A DNA stretch of 64,000 nt, taken from the NCBI GenBank assembly GCA_963575745.1, contig CAUYUJ010016476.1:1-64000 (forward strand), in the 5' to 3' direction. A program made the translations under genes and the position numbers. Below the pieces are notes generated by a model. It saw nothing but the letters and a program-made list of their open reading frames with translations, did not search any database and had not been told where the DNA came from. Shown here one piece after another: positions 1-10,590 of the stretch; positions within the stretch are counted from its first letter, which is position 1; each line of letters starts with the position of its first letter. Origin of the DNA: Prorocentrum cordatum. Lineage: Eukaryota > Sar > Dinophyceae > Prorocentrales > Prorocentraceae.

Positions 1-1197
1 GATTCCAGGTCGATGCATCCCCCCCTATGCCCATCCCCCCCTATCGTTGCCCCTCAAAGCAGGGGTCAGCCAGACCGCGGGATCTTGCAGGATCCTGCAA
101 CGTCGAGCGATCGCAAACATTGATCAGGGGAGCGTGGATTCGCGACGGGTCCCCGTTTCCATGGGAAATCGCGGACTGCCGCCGCCGAGAGGGGCGGCAC
201 CGGCCGCATTTCAGGGAGGGCACCTCCCCCGATCCATGGATTTGGCGACCGCGCGTCAAATCCATGGATCGCTAATCCGCGCCCCCGACAAAGCCAGGGT
301 TGCTCTGACTGGGGCTCGCGCGCAGGATCCTTCAGGATCCTTCAGGATCTCGCAGGATCTTGCAAAGTCGGGCCGAATTTGCACGTAGACTCCCGAGGGG
401 GGGCGCCGGCCAGGAAGTCCAGCTGCATGCACCCAAAGTTCGGCCCCCCACTCCACCCCCCCCCACCCACACCCACCCACCTGTTTATTCCCGCACCCTC
501 GTCGCTCGGAAGCCTCGAGAAAATGGGGACAGGATATCACTTGTTGCCCAACGCGACAAATCAATGGAGGGCAAGGAACCATCCCGTACCCAGTCATTGC
601 GTTTTGCCCCCTGAAACGGGCGCCTGGGCGTTTACTGAACGAAGCCCTACCCTGTTGGACTCCTTCCACGGGTCGTAGTTTACTGCACGGGCTCCTTCCC
701 GTCGGGAGGGATTTATCATCACCGCTCCCTACTAATTTACGTTTTTTGTTCTGCCACTCAATTCACATTAGTCAACGCCGCAAGGCACACATTTCGGGAG
801 GCCGTTGACGATCGGGGAGACCCTCACGAGAGGGCGCCATGCGCCTTGCTTGGGACAGCGCTGCTGTCTGTTAAGTAGATGAGTAGCTCTATTGGGCCCT
901 GTGTCAGAGAGCGTCTCCCACCCACACCCCTGCCTTCCCTGACGGCGGGTCCCCCCCCTGCGCCCCGCTCCCCGCGGCGCGCCGCCAGCAGCTGCCGTCT
1001 CCGAACATCCCCCCCCGCCAACGGGCCACCTCCGCGCCGCCCAAAGGAAGGCGCCCCCGAAGAGCTTGGATCCTGCACCGTCACTCTCGACCCTCGATCT
1101 CGCCGCTCGCCAAACCACCCCGACCCAACCCGAAGGCCCCAAGTCGTCGTCCGTCTCCAGTGTGGGGGGGTCGGGGAACATGGAACAAGCACATATG
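1..1197. other. Region without a recognised gene
   Basis: I see no supported gene here. The open frames overlap on both strands with no protein-like composition. The stretch contains two copies of the GGATC/TGCA palindrome cluster (about 60-112 and 312-370), listed separately, and short homopolymer C and G runs. Confidence 0.5.
58..375. repeat. Foldback repeat with TGCAGGATCCTGCA core, copy 1
   Basis: A GGGTCAG word is followed by GGATCTTGCAGGATCCTGCA (about 80-99). After a spacer comes a second cluster of GGATCC/GGATCT words ending in TTGCAAAG (about 318-368). The 14-base core TGCAGGATCCTGCA is its own reverse complement. The same paired clusters recur at 14440-14660, 15345-15480, 38470-38585 and 62205-62245, so this is a dispersed inverted-repeat family. 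Confidence 0.55.
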
Positions 1198-1379
1198 GAG
1201 TACCCCTAAGTAAGTCGGGCCTGTCCCTCTACAGGAGGAATATTCAAACATAGTAAAAAAATAGTCAGGGGACGATTTGTTGATGATTTTTGCGCATTTT
1301 GTGCGTACTTTTTTTAGTATGTGTTATTTTTCAGCCGAAATCCCCCTGTAGGGGGACAGGCCCGACTTAAGAGTACCCC
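1198..1379. mobile_element. MITE family A, copy 1, with 9-bp target duplication
   Basis: The element at 1207-1370 (164 bp) begins near AAGTCGGGCCTGTCCC and ends GGGGGACAGGCCCGACTTAA, a terminal inverted repeat of over 20 bp with few mismatches. It is flanked on both sides by GAGTACCCC (1198-1206 and 1371-1379). The interior is AT-rich and non-coding. Related copies are at 13504, 18549, 22142, 46914 and 51443, with partial ends at 19165 and 62245. An 8-9 bp duplication fits a Mutator-like or similar superfamily; that assignment is inference. Confidence 0.85.
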
Positions 1380-1611
1380 CCCACCCACCCCGAAATTCGG
1401 GCCTTCGAGTTGGGTCGGGGTGGTCTTGTAGGTGGCCAATCCTCGAGAGGCACCCGCGCCTCCGAAGTCGGAGCCGTCGGGGAGGTCGGGGCGAGCGTGG
1501 AGGCCGTGGCCAGTGCCGAGGTTACCTCCGAGGTCTTCTGGCCGCGTGGACTCGTGTGATCGCGTCGCTCGGATGCAGCTCCTGGGAGGTCGACTTCTGT
1601 TTTTGCCCTGG

Positions 1612-1712
1612 TCCGAAATCCGGCTTAATCCGGCCCAATTTGGCTCAATCCCGCCTGATCCGGCTTCATCCCGCTTCATCCCGCTCAATCCGGCTTAATC
1701 CGGCTTAATCCG
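1612..1712. repeat. Minisatellite of CCGGCTTAATC-type units
   Basis: About nine imperfect copies of an 11-base unit (CCGGCTTAATC, CCCGCTTCATC, CCGGCCCAATT) follow one another. It is non-coding. One unit resembles the 3' part of the spliced leader by chance. Confidence 0.7.
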
Positions 1713-2029
1713 AGGCCCATTCCGGCACAGCAGCCCCCCAATGGGGTTTAATCCTTTTTAATATTCCCGACAAAAACCTCCCAGTAGTTGCCTCCCAAGC
1801 TTCGCTCATTCCGCCGGCCCTTATTATTGTCGCATCGCTGTCGATTGACCGAGTTGTGGGGGTGAACGCGAATCCGTTGGGCGGGGTCTGTATGCCTGAC
1901 GGGGTCGCAGTGACTGTGGAGATGGTCTCGCGGGTTCGTCGTATATTCTGGCGGGGTTATCCTTGGGCAATCGTGGGTGATCACGGGTCTGGTAGGTACT
2001 TTTTTCTTGTGTCGGTCAGGGGGGATGAT

Positions 2030-2645
2030 TCTGGATGGTCGCTTTGGGGCGTGGGAACCTCTTGGGAGGCATCTTGGAAGCCTCTTGGGCCTTCTTGGCG
2101 GCCTCTTGGGCCATCTTGAGGCCATTTTTGGCAGCTCGGGGCGATTTGGGGGCGCCTCCGGCCCCCCTTAGGGGCGTCTTGGGGCGTTCTTGGGCCCGTG
2201 TGGCCGTCTCTTGGGCCGTCTTGGAGCCGTCTTGGGCCATCGTGGGGCCATCTTGAGAGCCTCTTGGGCTGTGTTGGGGCGGTCTTCGAGGCCTCTTGGG
2301 CCCTCTCGGAGCGCCGGAGAGCCGAAAGGGCGAGAAGGCTGAAAACCTCAAAAAATCAAAGAGCCTCAATGATTCTTGCCTCTCGGGACGCCTTTTGGAA
2401 GCCTCGGGGGGCGCGTTGGGGGCATCGATGGCCATCGTGAGGCCTCTTGGAAGCCTCTTGGGCCGTCTTGGCGGCCCCTTGGGCCGTCTTGAGGCCATCT
2501 TGGGCGGGTTGGGGCGATTGTGGGGTGTCTCTGGCCCCTCTTGGGGCTGTCTTGGGGCGTCCTTGGGCACGTGTGGCCGCCTCTTGGGCCGTCTTGGAGC
2601 CGTCTTGGGAGCCTCTTGGGCTGTGTCTCAGAGGTCTTGTGGCCG
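2030..2645 (+). repeat. Decamer minisatellite (GCCGTCTTGG / GCCTCTTGGG)
   Basis: A long run of near-decamers built from CCTCTTGG and CCGTCTTGG, interrupted by a short unique stretch at about 2310-2400. The same words occur at 16735-16875, 17600-17695, 43915-44160, 44255-44330 and, in reverse orientation, at 21640-21720, 21785-21835 and 44690-45150. Open frames across it on both strands only reflect this repetition. Confidence 0.75.
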
Positions 2646-2729
2646 CCTGGATTTATGATATTGCATCCCCTAGCCACCCCTCTTCCGCGCACGTGCCTTG
2701 TGCCGTAATGTGGTAGCCCCCATTTTCAA

Positions 2730-2870
2730 CTCCTCCACCTCGTCTTCCTTCCTTCTCCTTCTCCTCATCTTTCTCCTCCTCCTCTCCCTCCTCCTCCTGC
2801 TCCACCTCCTCCTCCTCATCCTCCTGCTCCTCCTCCTGCTCCTCCTCCTTCTCCCCCTCCACCGAGGGCG
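2730..2870. repeat. CTC/TCC pyrimidine tract
   Basis: Imperfect CTC triplets on the plus strand. It lies directly upstream of the exon-like island at 2884 and could serve as that exon's polypyrimidine tract. Confidence 0.7.
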
Positions 2871-2883
2871 CTAGTAGCGTCAG

Positions 2884-2999
2884 CCTCTCAGCGCCTCCGA
2901 AAGGAGACCATGCGCCACCTGCAGGCCCTCAACGAGGAGCTGGAGCAGGAGCGCAGGCAGCGCGCCGCAGAGGCGCCCTGTGCGCCGCGCCGCCGGTGA
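2884..2999 (+). CDS. Possible last exon of a coiled-coil protein
   Basis: The plus frame reads QRLRKETMRHLQALNEELEQ, then ERRQRAAEAP, and ends at TGA 2997-2999. Leu/Glu/Arg spacing is heptad-like, so a coiled-coil C-terminus is likely. A pyrimidine tract and an AG at 2882-2883 sit just upstream, so I start the exon at 2884. That AG is not followed by G, unlike the clear introns of the ArfGAP gene, so the boundary is uncertain. No upstream exon was identified and no family recognised. The CGT-rich block begins directly after the stop. Confidence 0.35.
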
Positions 3000-3498
3000 C
3001 CGCCGTCGGCGCCGTCGTCGCAGTCGTCTGCGCTGGCATTGGCGCCGCCGCCGCTGTCGTCGTCGTCGTCGTAGTTTTCGTCGTCGTCGTTGTTTTGATC
3101 GTCGTCGTCGTTTTCGTCGTCGTTTTCGTCGTCGTCGTCGTCGTTTTCGTCGTCGTCGTCATTTCTGGTCGTCGTCGTCGTCGGCGTCATTGCTGGTTGT
3201 CGTCGTCCGCGCTGGTCGTCCGTCCGTCGCCGTGACGCCGCCGTCGTCGGCGTTTTCGTCGTCGTCGTCGTCGTTTTCGTCGTCGTCATTTCTGGTCGTC
3301 TCGTCGTCGGCGTCATTGCTGGTTGTCGTCGTCCGCGCTGGTCGTCCGTCCGTCGCCGCCGTCGTCGTCGTCTTCGTCGTCGTCGTTTTCGTCGTCGTCG
3401 TCGTCGTCGTCATTTCTGGTTGTCGTCGTCGTCGTCGGCGTCATTTCTGGTTGTCGTCGTCCGCGCTGGTCGTCCTTCCGTCGCCGTGTCGCCGCTGC

Positions 3499-3535
<37 letters not shown>

Positions 3536-5035
3536 TTCGTCGTCGTCGTCATTTCTGGTCGTCGTCGTCGGCGTCATTGCTGGTTGTCGTCGTCGTCTTC
3601 GCCGTGCCGACGTCGTCGTCGTCTTCGTCGTCGTCGTCGGTTTCGTCGTCGTCATCATTTCTGGTTGTCGTCGCCGCCGGCGTCATTGCTGGTTGTCGTC
3701 GTCCGCGCTGGTCGTCCTTCCGTCGCCGTGTCGCCGTCGTCGGCATCTCCGTCGTCGTCGTGGTTTTCGTCGTCGTCGTCATTTCTTGTTGTCGTCGTCC
3801 GCGCGGGTCCTTCCGTCCCCGCTGCCGCCGACTCCGTCGTCGTCGGCGTCGTTTTCGTCGTTGTTTTCGTCGTCTTCGTCGTCGACGGCGTCATTGCGGG
3901 TTCTCGTCGTCCGCGCTGGTCGTCTTTCCGTCGCCGTGTCGCCGCCGTCGTCGTCTTCGTCGGTTTCGTCGTCGTCGCCATTTCTGGTCGTCGTCGTCGT
4001 CGGCGTCATTGCTGGTTGTCCTCGTCCGCGCTGGTCGTCCTTCCGTCGCCGTGTCGCCGCTGCCGCCGTCGCCGTCTTCGTCGTCGTCGTCGTGTCGTCA
4101 GCGTCATTCCTGGTCGTCGTCGTGTCGTCAGCGTCATTGCTGGTTGCCGTCGTCAATTCTGGTCGTCCTTCCGTCGCCGTGCCGCCGTCATCGTCTTCAT
4201 CGTCGTCGTTTTTGTCGTAGTTGTCATTTCTGGTCGTCGTCGTCGTCGGCGTCATTGCTGGCTGTCGTCGTCCGCGCGGGTCGTCCTTCCGTCGCCGTGT
4301 CCCCGCTGCCGCCGACTCCGTCGTCGTCGTCGTTTTCGTCGTCGTCGTCATTTCTGGTCGTCGTCGTCGGCGTCATTTCTGGTTGTCGTCGTCCGCGCTG
4401 GTCGTCCTTCCGTTGCTGTTTCGCCACTGCCGCCGCTGTCGTCGTCGTTGTTTTCGTCGTCGTCGGCGTTTTTGTCGTCGTCGTCGTCGGTTTCGTCGTC
4501 GTCGCGGTCGTCGGCGTCATTGCTGGTTGTCCTCGTCCGCGCGGGTCGTCCTTCCGTCGCCGTGTCGCCGTCGTCGTCGTCTTCGTCGTCGTTCTCGTTT
4601 TCGTCGTCGTCGTCATTTCTGGTCGTCGTCGCCGTCGTCGTCGTCGGCGTCATTGCTGGTTGTCGTCGTCCGCGCTGGTCGTCCTTCCGTCGCCGTGTCG
4701 CCGCTGCCGCCGCCGCCGTCGTCGTCATCGTCGTCGTTCTCGGGGTCGTCATTTCTAGTCGTCGTCGTCGTCGGCGTCATTGCTGGTTGTTTGTCGTCGT
4801 CCGCGCTAGTCTTCCTTCCGTCGCCGTGTCGCCGTCGTCGTCGTCGTGTCCGTCGTCAACGTCGTTTGTTTGCGTCGTCGTCGTCGTCATTTCTGGTCGT
4901 CATCGTCGTCGTCGGCGTCATTGCTGGTTGTCGTCGTCCGCGCTGGTCGTCCTTCCGTCGCCGTGTCGTCGTCGTCGTTGTCGGCGTCGTTGCTAGTCGT
5001 CCTTCCGTCGCCCACGTCGCCGTCGCTGGCTCGGC
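3000..5035. repeat. 2-kb CGT-rich satellite block
   Basis: Dense (CGT)n/(GTC)n on the plus strand. A longer period of roughly 80-120 bases is visible, marked by recurring words such as GTCATTGCTGGTTGTCGTCG and CGCTGGTCGTCCTTCCGTCG. All three plus frames stay open for long stretches, giving runs of Val, Ser or Arg, and the minus frames give Thr/Asp runs. This is a property of the triplet, so I do not call a protein. Confidence 0.85.
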
Positions 5036-5102
5036 CGTTTTCGCCGGCGGGGGTTTCGACGCCTTCGTCTCGGAGGTTTTCGAGCTTTTCTGGGGGTCGT
5101 GT

Positions 5103-5325
5103 CAAGCAGTGGCGAAGAGTCATGGCTCGCCTATAGGACCACCAAATAATGTTCGAACAACCTCCTGTGGTCTGCCTGAAATGTTCTTAGAACTTTTCTG
5201 GCTGAGACTGTCTTGTCTAAACCAATCGGGTTAACGTTCTAGCTTTTTTTCTTAGGATACGCTTGGGTTCTAAGAACGTCTCTTGGTAAGCCTATAGGAA
5301 TGCCGGGACGGTCGGTCCCTGCTCA
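5103..5325. repeat. Dispersed foldback family C, copy 1
   Basis: Starts CAAGCAGTGGCGAAGAGTC and ends near GGACGGTCGGTCCCTGCTCA. The ends carry an imperfect inverted repeat (CCTATAGGACCACCAA / TTGGTAAGCCTATAGG) and interior TTCTAAGAAC words. A second copy with the same ends is at 14691-14925. Non-coding. Confidence 0.7.
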
Positions 5326-6018
5326 GTCGTGTTGCCATGGTTGGACGCGGGTCAGCCAATTGAAGAGCCAGGGCTGTTACCGGCAGTGGTCAGGGGACCA
5401 GATCTTAGCGGTTGCCAGGGTCGAGGATCGAGGGAAATGCTGAAGCACACTCAACATTCACGTCTACGAAGTAACATCAGTTGGACAGACACCGCTGCCA
5501 TTCTGGCAGATACTTGGTAAGGCTAAGGCGCAGCGGGGCAGTGCAGCCAGACGCGTTGATTCTCCTTCTTTGCTCATGTGCGTGCGCACATCACGAAGGA
5601 TTCTGGTTTTTGTGGCGCGAATGCGGCGTGATTTGAGAAGGGATATGGCTTCGGAGGCGCGAATCTGAAGTATCTTGTATCCCAGGACCCCCCCAGAAAT
5701 TCTGAGAACACCCCCCAGGTAAAGGTGACCAGGGCCCTTTTCGGCTCCCCCCCTCGCGCGGACGTCAACAATTCGCAGTCGGAAGCAGAACACAGAATTG
5801 CAACATCGGAGGCTGGACACTGGAACGGGTCCTGGAGCAGGCGGCAGCAAGCCTTGCCTGATGGCCCCGCAAGAGGTCTGGCGGATAACCGAGCACGTTT
5901 GATAATGAATCGTACACCCTCCTTTCAACCCCTGAGAGTTGATGTTGCCAGGCCAAGACTGAATTTGTCGGGGGGAACGGGCTGCGAGGCCGAACTTCTT
6001 TTTCGCCATAGTAGCAAT
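5326..6018. other. Non-repetitive region without a recognised gene
   Basis: Mixed-composition DNA. About 5580-5680 carries words (GAAGGATT, GGCTTCGGAGGCGCGAAT) shared with 16880-17060, pointing to another dispersed family. Short open frames occur on both strands, but none shows a recognisable domain. Confidence 0.4.
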
Positions 6019-6021
6019 ATA

Positions 6022-6225
6022 TACTATCACGAACGTGTGGCGGGACTGTGTGATTCCCACAACTCCAGCTTTCCGAACTGACGAACGTGTGGCAGGGCTA
6101 TGAAGTTCTCACAGTTCCAGCTTTCCGAACTCACGCACGTGAGGCGGGCCATGGGAATCTGATCATGTCAGCCTTCCTGAGTCACGAACGCGTGGCAAGC
6201 CCATGGGATTCCATTTCTCAGTCTT
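6022..6225. repeat. Tandem repeat of about 52 bp, four copies
   Basis: Four diverged copies of a unit starting CACGAACGTGTGGCGGG and ending CAGCTTTCCGAACT begin near 6028, 6080, 6132 and 6182. Non-coding. Confidence 0.75.
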
Positions 6226-6890
6226 CGAGCTCCCCCGACCCCTCACAGGAGGCCCCGCCAGAGCGAGCAGGATACCGCTATACGAGTTGCCAGGTCGTTG
6301 TTATCCCCCCCCCGAGCTCCAGACTTACCTTTCCCCACCCTGTGATTATCAGGGGCATTTGGTTATATGTATAAATGTTGGCTAGGGTCGTGGTCCGCCT
6401 CAAAATGGTCGAGCACGTGGTGATGAGCAGGAATTGATCAAGCAATATACGGTGGGTGAGTTCGCCTGTCTCTCAGATGGCCCTGCGTTGCAGTTTCTGC
6501 GATCGGTTGGTTTACCGAGCTGCTGCGAAACATGGTGCCCGCACCGAGTGCAGGGGCACACCCCTAGCCCAGCATGAAGCACAGGGCAAAGTTCGGCCCT
6601 CGCCCTCGCTGCCAGGCCATACCAAGTCCGCACCCGTTCTTTGTTTGGACGGGGCCATACTCCCTTCTCCTTGGTCGGGGCCTCCGACATATCATGTTAC
6701 CTGTATGTGTCGTTAGTTGTTCTTCTATCCTTTCCCTCCCCCTCCACCTCTCTCTGGGAGAGGATCGGAGTGAGAGGGAGAAGGGGCAGGGGAACCCGAG
6801 GAGGGAAGGAGGATGACATGGGGAACGAAGACGAGTAGCTTGAAAAGGAGGGACGCGGAGATGAGTGAACGATCCACGACGAAGGTGGGA
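6226..6890. other. Region without a recognised gene
   Basis: Nothing that I can assign. A long minus frame across 6564-7391 is Pro/Ser/Leu-rich and follows the adjoining purine tract. Confidence 0.4.
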
Positions 6891-6907
6891 GCATGAAGGA
6901 TGAGTGG

Positions 6908-7090
6908 CAAGGAGAGGGGGGGGAGCAGGGAGGAGAAGGAGGAGGAGGAGGAGGAGGAGGAGGAGGAGGAGGAGGGGAGGTGGCAGGAGGCGCAGTCGAC
7001 GAGAACGTGGGGTGACGAGGAGGAGAGGGGAGCGAGGCATGGGCGGGGGCCGGGCAGCAGGGAAGGCACCGGCGGGAGGGCGACTCGAGG
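6908..7090. repeat. GGA-rich purine tract
   Basis: AGG/GGA triplets on the plus strand, densest at 6935-6980. Low complexity. Confidence 0.7.
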
Positions 7091-7336
7091 AGGAGAAGGG
7101 GCTCCGACTCCTGCCCCCCTGCCCCCCTCTGCGAGCTGTGCGTGCGCGCCCCCCGCCTCTGGAGATGGCCGCGCTTTGTAAGCCGCGGCCCGTGCCGCAG
7201 GCCGCTCGGAGGGCGGCGAGAGAGCGTGCGCAGAGAAGCCGCCCAGGCGGGCCGGAGAGTGCGCCAGAGAGACGCCGCCCGGGGCGCCTCGCTGCGTCTG
7301 GGGTGGCCCGTCGGGGCAGTGGGAGCGCGTCGTGAC

Positions 7337-7468
7337 TGGGCATCGCTCGGACGTGTGCATGTTTCTTTCTGCGAGGGCCATCGAGGAGCATCCTTGATCA
7401 TCTGGCGAAGAAAACGCACGAAACCGAAAAAAGCAGAGGGAGTGGACGTCCGAGCGATGGCCAGGCCC
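7337..7468. mobile_element. MITE family D, copy 1
   Basis: About 130 bp bounded by GGCATCGCTCGGACGTGTGC and GGACGTCCGAGCGATGGCC, which are inverted repeats of each other over about 15 bases. The interior contains GGAGCATCC...GATCATC and an A-rich ACGCACGAAACCGAAAA segment shared with 19296-19760 and 22016-22140. Non-coding. Confidence 0.75.
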
Positions 7469-7604
7469 CCTCTGCGAGCTGTGCGTGCGCGCCCCCCGCC
7501 CCGCTCTTGCAGCCGCCGCTCCGCCGCCTGCGCGCGGGCAGGTGGAGGTGCTCCAGCAGGACCGCAGAGAGCGGCAGGCGCCGCCCCCGCCGACGGCTAC
7601 AACT

Positions 7605-7775
7605 CAGGAGGGGAAAAAGCACACAGACACTATTCATCGTCGATCTCCCCGAAACTATGGTGAACTATGGGAAGAGGGGGGGAAGACGAACATCCAAAAA
7701 TATGTGAAAATATTGGGGATCCTGTTGTTTGTGTGTGTATGTATTTGTGTGTCCTTGGGCCCCTTGAGTAACGGA
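7605..7775. mobile_element. MITE family B, copy 1
   Basis: About 170 bp starting with GGAGGGGAAAAAGCACACAG and ending GTGTGTCCTTGGGCCCCTTG. Central words (GGGGGGAAGACGAACATCCA, TATGTGAAAATATTGG) recur at 11997, 17449, 17690 and 38590. The outer AGGGG/CCCCT ends are weakly inverted. Confidence 0.7.
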
Positions 7776-7875
7776 GCCCTGAGGGCGAAGGGCCTCGAAC
7801 AGTGCGGATTCCACCTGGCCCCCCCCCCCTTGTCCCAAGTAGGGAAACAAAAAATGACATGAACATAAAAATTCT

Positions 7876-8015
7876 AAGCTCCGCGCGGGTTTCTCGGATG
7901 CACGCTGGAACCCCCCTGGCGGCGCCTCCGGCGCCGCCCCTGGCGCGCGCTTCGCGCGCCAGGCAGGGGGGTCCAGCGCGGATCCAAGAAATCCGCCCGG
8001 ACCTCAGAGTTTTTA
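7876..8015. mobile_element. Foldback element family E, copy 1
   Basis: Ends CGCGGGTTTCTCGGATG and CGGATCCAAGAAATCCGCC form an imperfect inverted repeat. The core CTGGCGCGCGCTTCGCGCGCCAG-like palindrome is strong. A second copy with the same plan is at 50668-50805. Confidence 0.75.
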
Positions 8016-8229
8016 TGTTTATGTAACTTTTTTTTCCCCTACCAAGGGCCCAGTCCCTCAGGGCCCCATCCTTGCACAGCCGTTTGATATATCCGAGCGT
8101 CGAGGATCAAGATCACGACGAGAGCAGCTCTTGGCGGTGTTCGGCCCCGGCGCCCCCCTGCGGGCCGCCAGGGCCGTCAGAAACAGCGCAGAAGAGCAGG
8201 TCATCCGGAAAGCTTCTAGATCTCTGGAA

Positions 8230-8410
8230 GGCTCGGGGGTGGACAGAACCCCAAACAGTGACACGTCGATTAGTGAATTGTCCGTTTTCGGTTCTCGAGA
8301 GGGCGCTGTGGCCGTTATTTTTCAGACTTGCGCCCGCCAGGTTTGGGCCCGAGGTCGTTTTCACTAAACCACGTTTTGCTAAAGGGGGTTCTGTCCATCC
8401 CCGAGGTGGG
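8230..8410. mobile_element. MITE family F, copy 1
   Basis: Inverted ends CTCGGGGGTGGACAGAACCC and GGGTTCTGTCCATCCCCGAG are almost perfect over 20 bases. The internal words GACACGTCGATTA and CGTTTTCGGTTC are shared with the copy at 13797-13985. Non-coding. Confidence 0.8.
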
Positions 8411-8639
8411 GCGAGCGAGCAGGAGAGGATTCTGCTATGAGGATTCTGCTATCCAGATCGGCCGTGCCATGAGCAAGAGAGCGCGACCGACGACGATGAG
8501 ACAGCACCATCCCCCAGGCCTCTCCTGGGCGACATGGGGCTGCACCAGAAAAGGCGGTTGGTGGTCGGGTGTCGCCCTTCCCCCAACCGATTCAAACGCC
8601 CAGAGCTCTTCCGAGGATCGCCCCCAGGACACTGAGACA

Positions 8640-10345
8640 CGCCGTGGCAGCACGCTGCCACTGCCTGCTTCTCGCACGTACGCTTGGGCAGCCCCGCTGC
8701 CACTGCCTGCTTGCTTCCCCCTTTTCGCACGAGTGGTTTTCCTCCACTCCTGCTCTCGCACAACGGGCTGATCTCTGCACTGTAACTGAGGGTAGCTCGT
8801 CCGTGCCCTGCCATTTCGCGCCGGAGCTCGTTCGTTGGCCCCTGCATTTCTCGCACGCGCTGCTTCTAGCGAGTGTAGCTAGATAGAGTCGGGCTCCAAC
8901 TTTGCCTCCCCCTTCTCCCAGCGCACGGTGGTGGCTAGGAAGATGACGTTTGGCTCCAGCTTCGCCTCCTTCTTTTCGCAGCGGCTTGCTCCGACCCCAA
9001 CGCTGTAGCTGTCGACATCGGGCTCTGCCTTCGCCTCCCACTTCTCGCAGGATGGCGCTCTTCTCGCACGTACAGTTCCCAGAGGTGTGAGCTCTGCCTT
9101 CGCCTCCCACTTCTCGCAGGGTGGCGCTCTTCTCGCACGCGCTGTTCCCTGAGGTGTTCACTATACGACGTGTGGCTCCAGTTTCGCCTCCCTTTTCTCG
9201 CAGCGGCTTGCCCCGATCCCAACGCTGTAGCTGTCGACATCGGGCTCTGCCTTCGCCTCCCACTTCTCGCAGGATGGCCGCGGCAGAACATTGCTCGCTT
9301 TTCTTGCACGCGCTGTTCCCAGAGGCGTTAGCTAGAAGAGACACTCTGGCTCCAGCTTCGCCTCCCTTTTCTCGTAGCGGCTTGCCCCGATCCCAACGCT
9401 GTAGCTGTCGACATCGGGCTCTGCCTTCGCCTCCCACCTCTCGCAAGATGGCCGCGGCAGAACATTGCTCGCTTTTCTCGCACGCGTTTTTCCTAGAGGC
9501 GTTCGCTAGTAGAGACACTCGGGCTCCAGCTTCGCCTCCCTCTTCTCGCAGCGGCTTGCCCCGATCCCAACGCTGTAGCTGTCGACATCGGGCTCTGCCT
9601 TCGCCTCCCACTTCTCGCAGGATGGCCGCGGCAGAACATTGCTCGCTTTTCTCGCACGCACTGTTCCCAGAGGCGTTAGCTAGTAGAGACACTCGGGCTC
9701 CAGCTTCGCCTCCTTCTTTTCGCAGCGGCTTGTTCCGACTCCAACGCTGTAGCTGTCGACATCGGGCTCTTCCTTCGCCTCCCACTTCTCGCAGGATGGC
9801 CGCGGCAGAACATTGCTCGCTTTTCTCGCACGCGCTGTTCCCAGAGGCGTTAGCTAGAAGAGACACTCGGGATCCAGCTTCGCCTCACGCTTCTCGCAGG
9901 CCCTCCTTCTCGCACGGACGACTCCCAGCGTTGCAGCTGATCGTGGCCCACCCGCGCATTTTGCACAGCGCCAGCGTCCGCTGCCACTGCGCGCTCCCTT
10001 TCTCGCACGGATTGCTCCCAGCGTTGTAGCTGATCGTGGCCCACCCGCGCCTTCGTCCCTGTCGCAGCGCCAGCTCTGGCTGCCACTGCTTGCTTTCTCG
10101 CAGCGTCAACTCTGCCTGCCACTGCTGGTCTTCTCTCACGGCCTGATCCCTACGCTGTAGCTGATCACGCTTCTGTTGTCCCCGCACTCTGCCCGCGGCG
10201 CCGCATCGGCTGACGCCCCGGTCTGCCAGGAGGTGGAGACGGAGAGGAGGAGGAGGGGGCGGGAGGGGGCGGGCATCCTGGCAGCTGCGCGTTCGCCTGA
10301 TCTCAGCGTTGTAGCTGATGGCGTGGGGCTCCGCGCTGCTTCTTC
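8640..10345 (-). pseudogene. Decayed PPR-like repeat array with a 174-bp tandem core
   Basis: On the minus strand, frames repeatedly read ISYNA...CEKG..QWQ..L, for example ATISYNAGSNPCEKGSAQWQ and TISCNAGSRPCEKEG at 9890-10060, AISYNAEI near 10300, and ATLSYSAEISPLCE near 8800. This resembles the helix-turn-helix wording of pentatricopeptide (PPR) repeats as seen in dinoflagellate organelle RNA-binding proteins. Between about 9000 and 9900 a 174-bp unit is tandemly repeated (identical words at 9221, 9395, 9569 and 9743). As 174 is 58 codons, one minus frame stays open for over 400 codons but reads the wrong frame through part of each unit. Motifs jump between frames and no start or complete repeat series is seen, so I call it a pseudogene or shuffled exon array. 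An expressed spliced form is possible. Confidence 0.55.
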
Positions 10346-10590
10346 CTGACTCGGGCGCGCAGCGCCACTTCGAAGTTTGCGCGCCGCATCGTCCAAGGGG
10401 CCCGGTGCAGGGGGAGGCCGTTCGGACGCGAAATGGCTGAGCAGGAGAGGAGAGGGGAGAGTGGCTGGAGGGGGACATCGGGGAGAGGGATCTCCCCCTA
10501 GTCGCTTGCCTGTGCCACGAGTTGTGCCCTCGGCACATGGTCAGGCATCAGCTCCGGTTGTTGCTCCATCGGTCCCACCGCTGTTATTTG
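10346..10590. other. Junction without a recognised gene
   Basis: Unique GC-rich DNA between the PPR-like array and the TG-rich tract. No gene seen. Confidence 0.35.

Noticed and set aside
1620-1650. CCCAATTTGGCTCAA resembling the spliced leader
   Set aside because: It is one unit of the CCGGCTTAATC minisatellite; no leader 5' part and no gene follow.
2980-5234. Open frames of 592, 557 and 337 codons in the CGT block
   Set aside because: They translate to Val/Ser/Arg homopolymer-like runs in all three phases; absence of stops is a property of the CGT triplet.
8592-9866. 424-codon minus frame as an intact gene
   Set aside because: PPR-like wording is found in other frames of the same units; this frame stays open because the 174-bp repeat has no stop in it.
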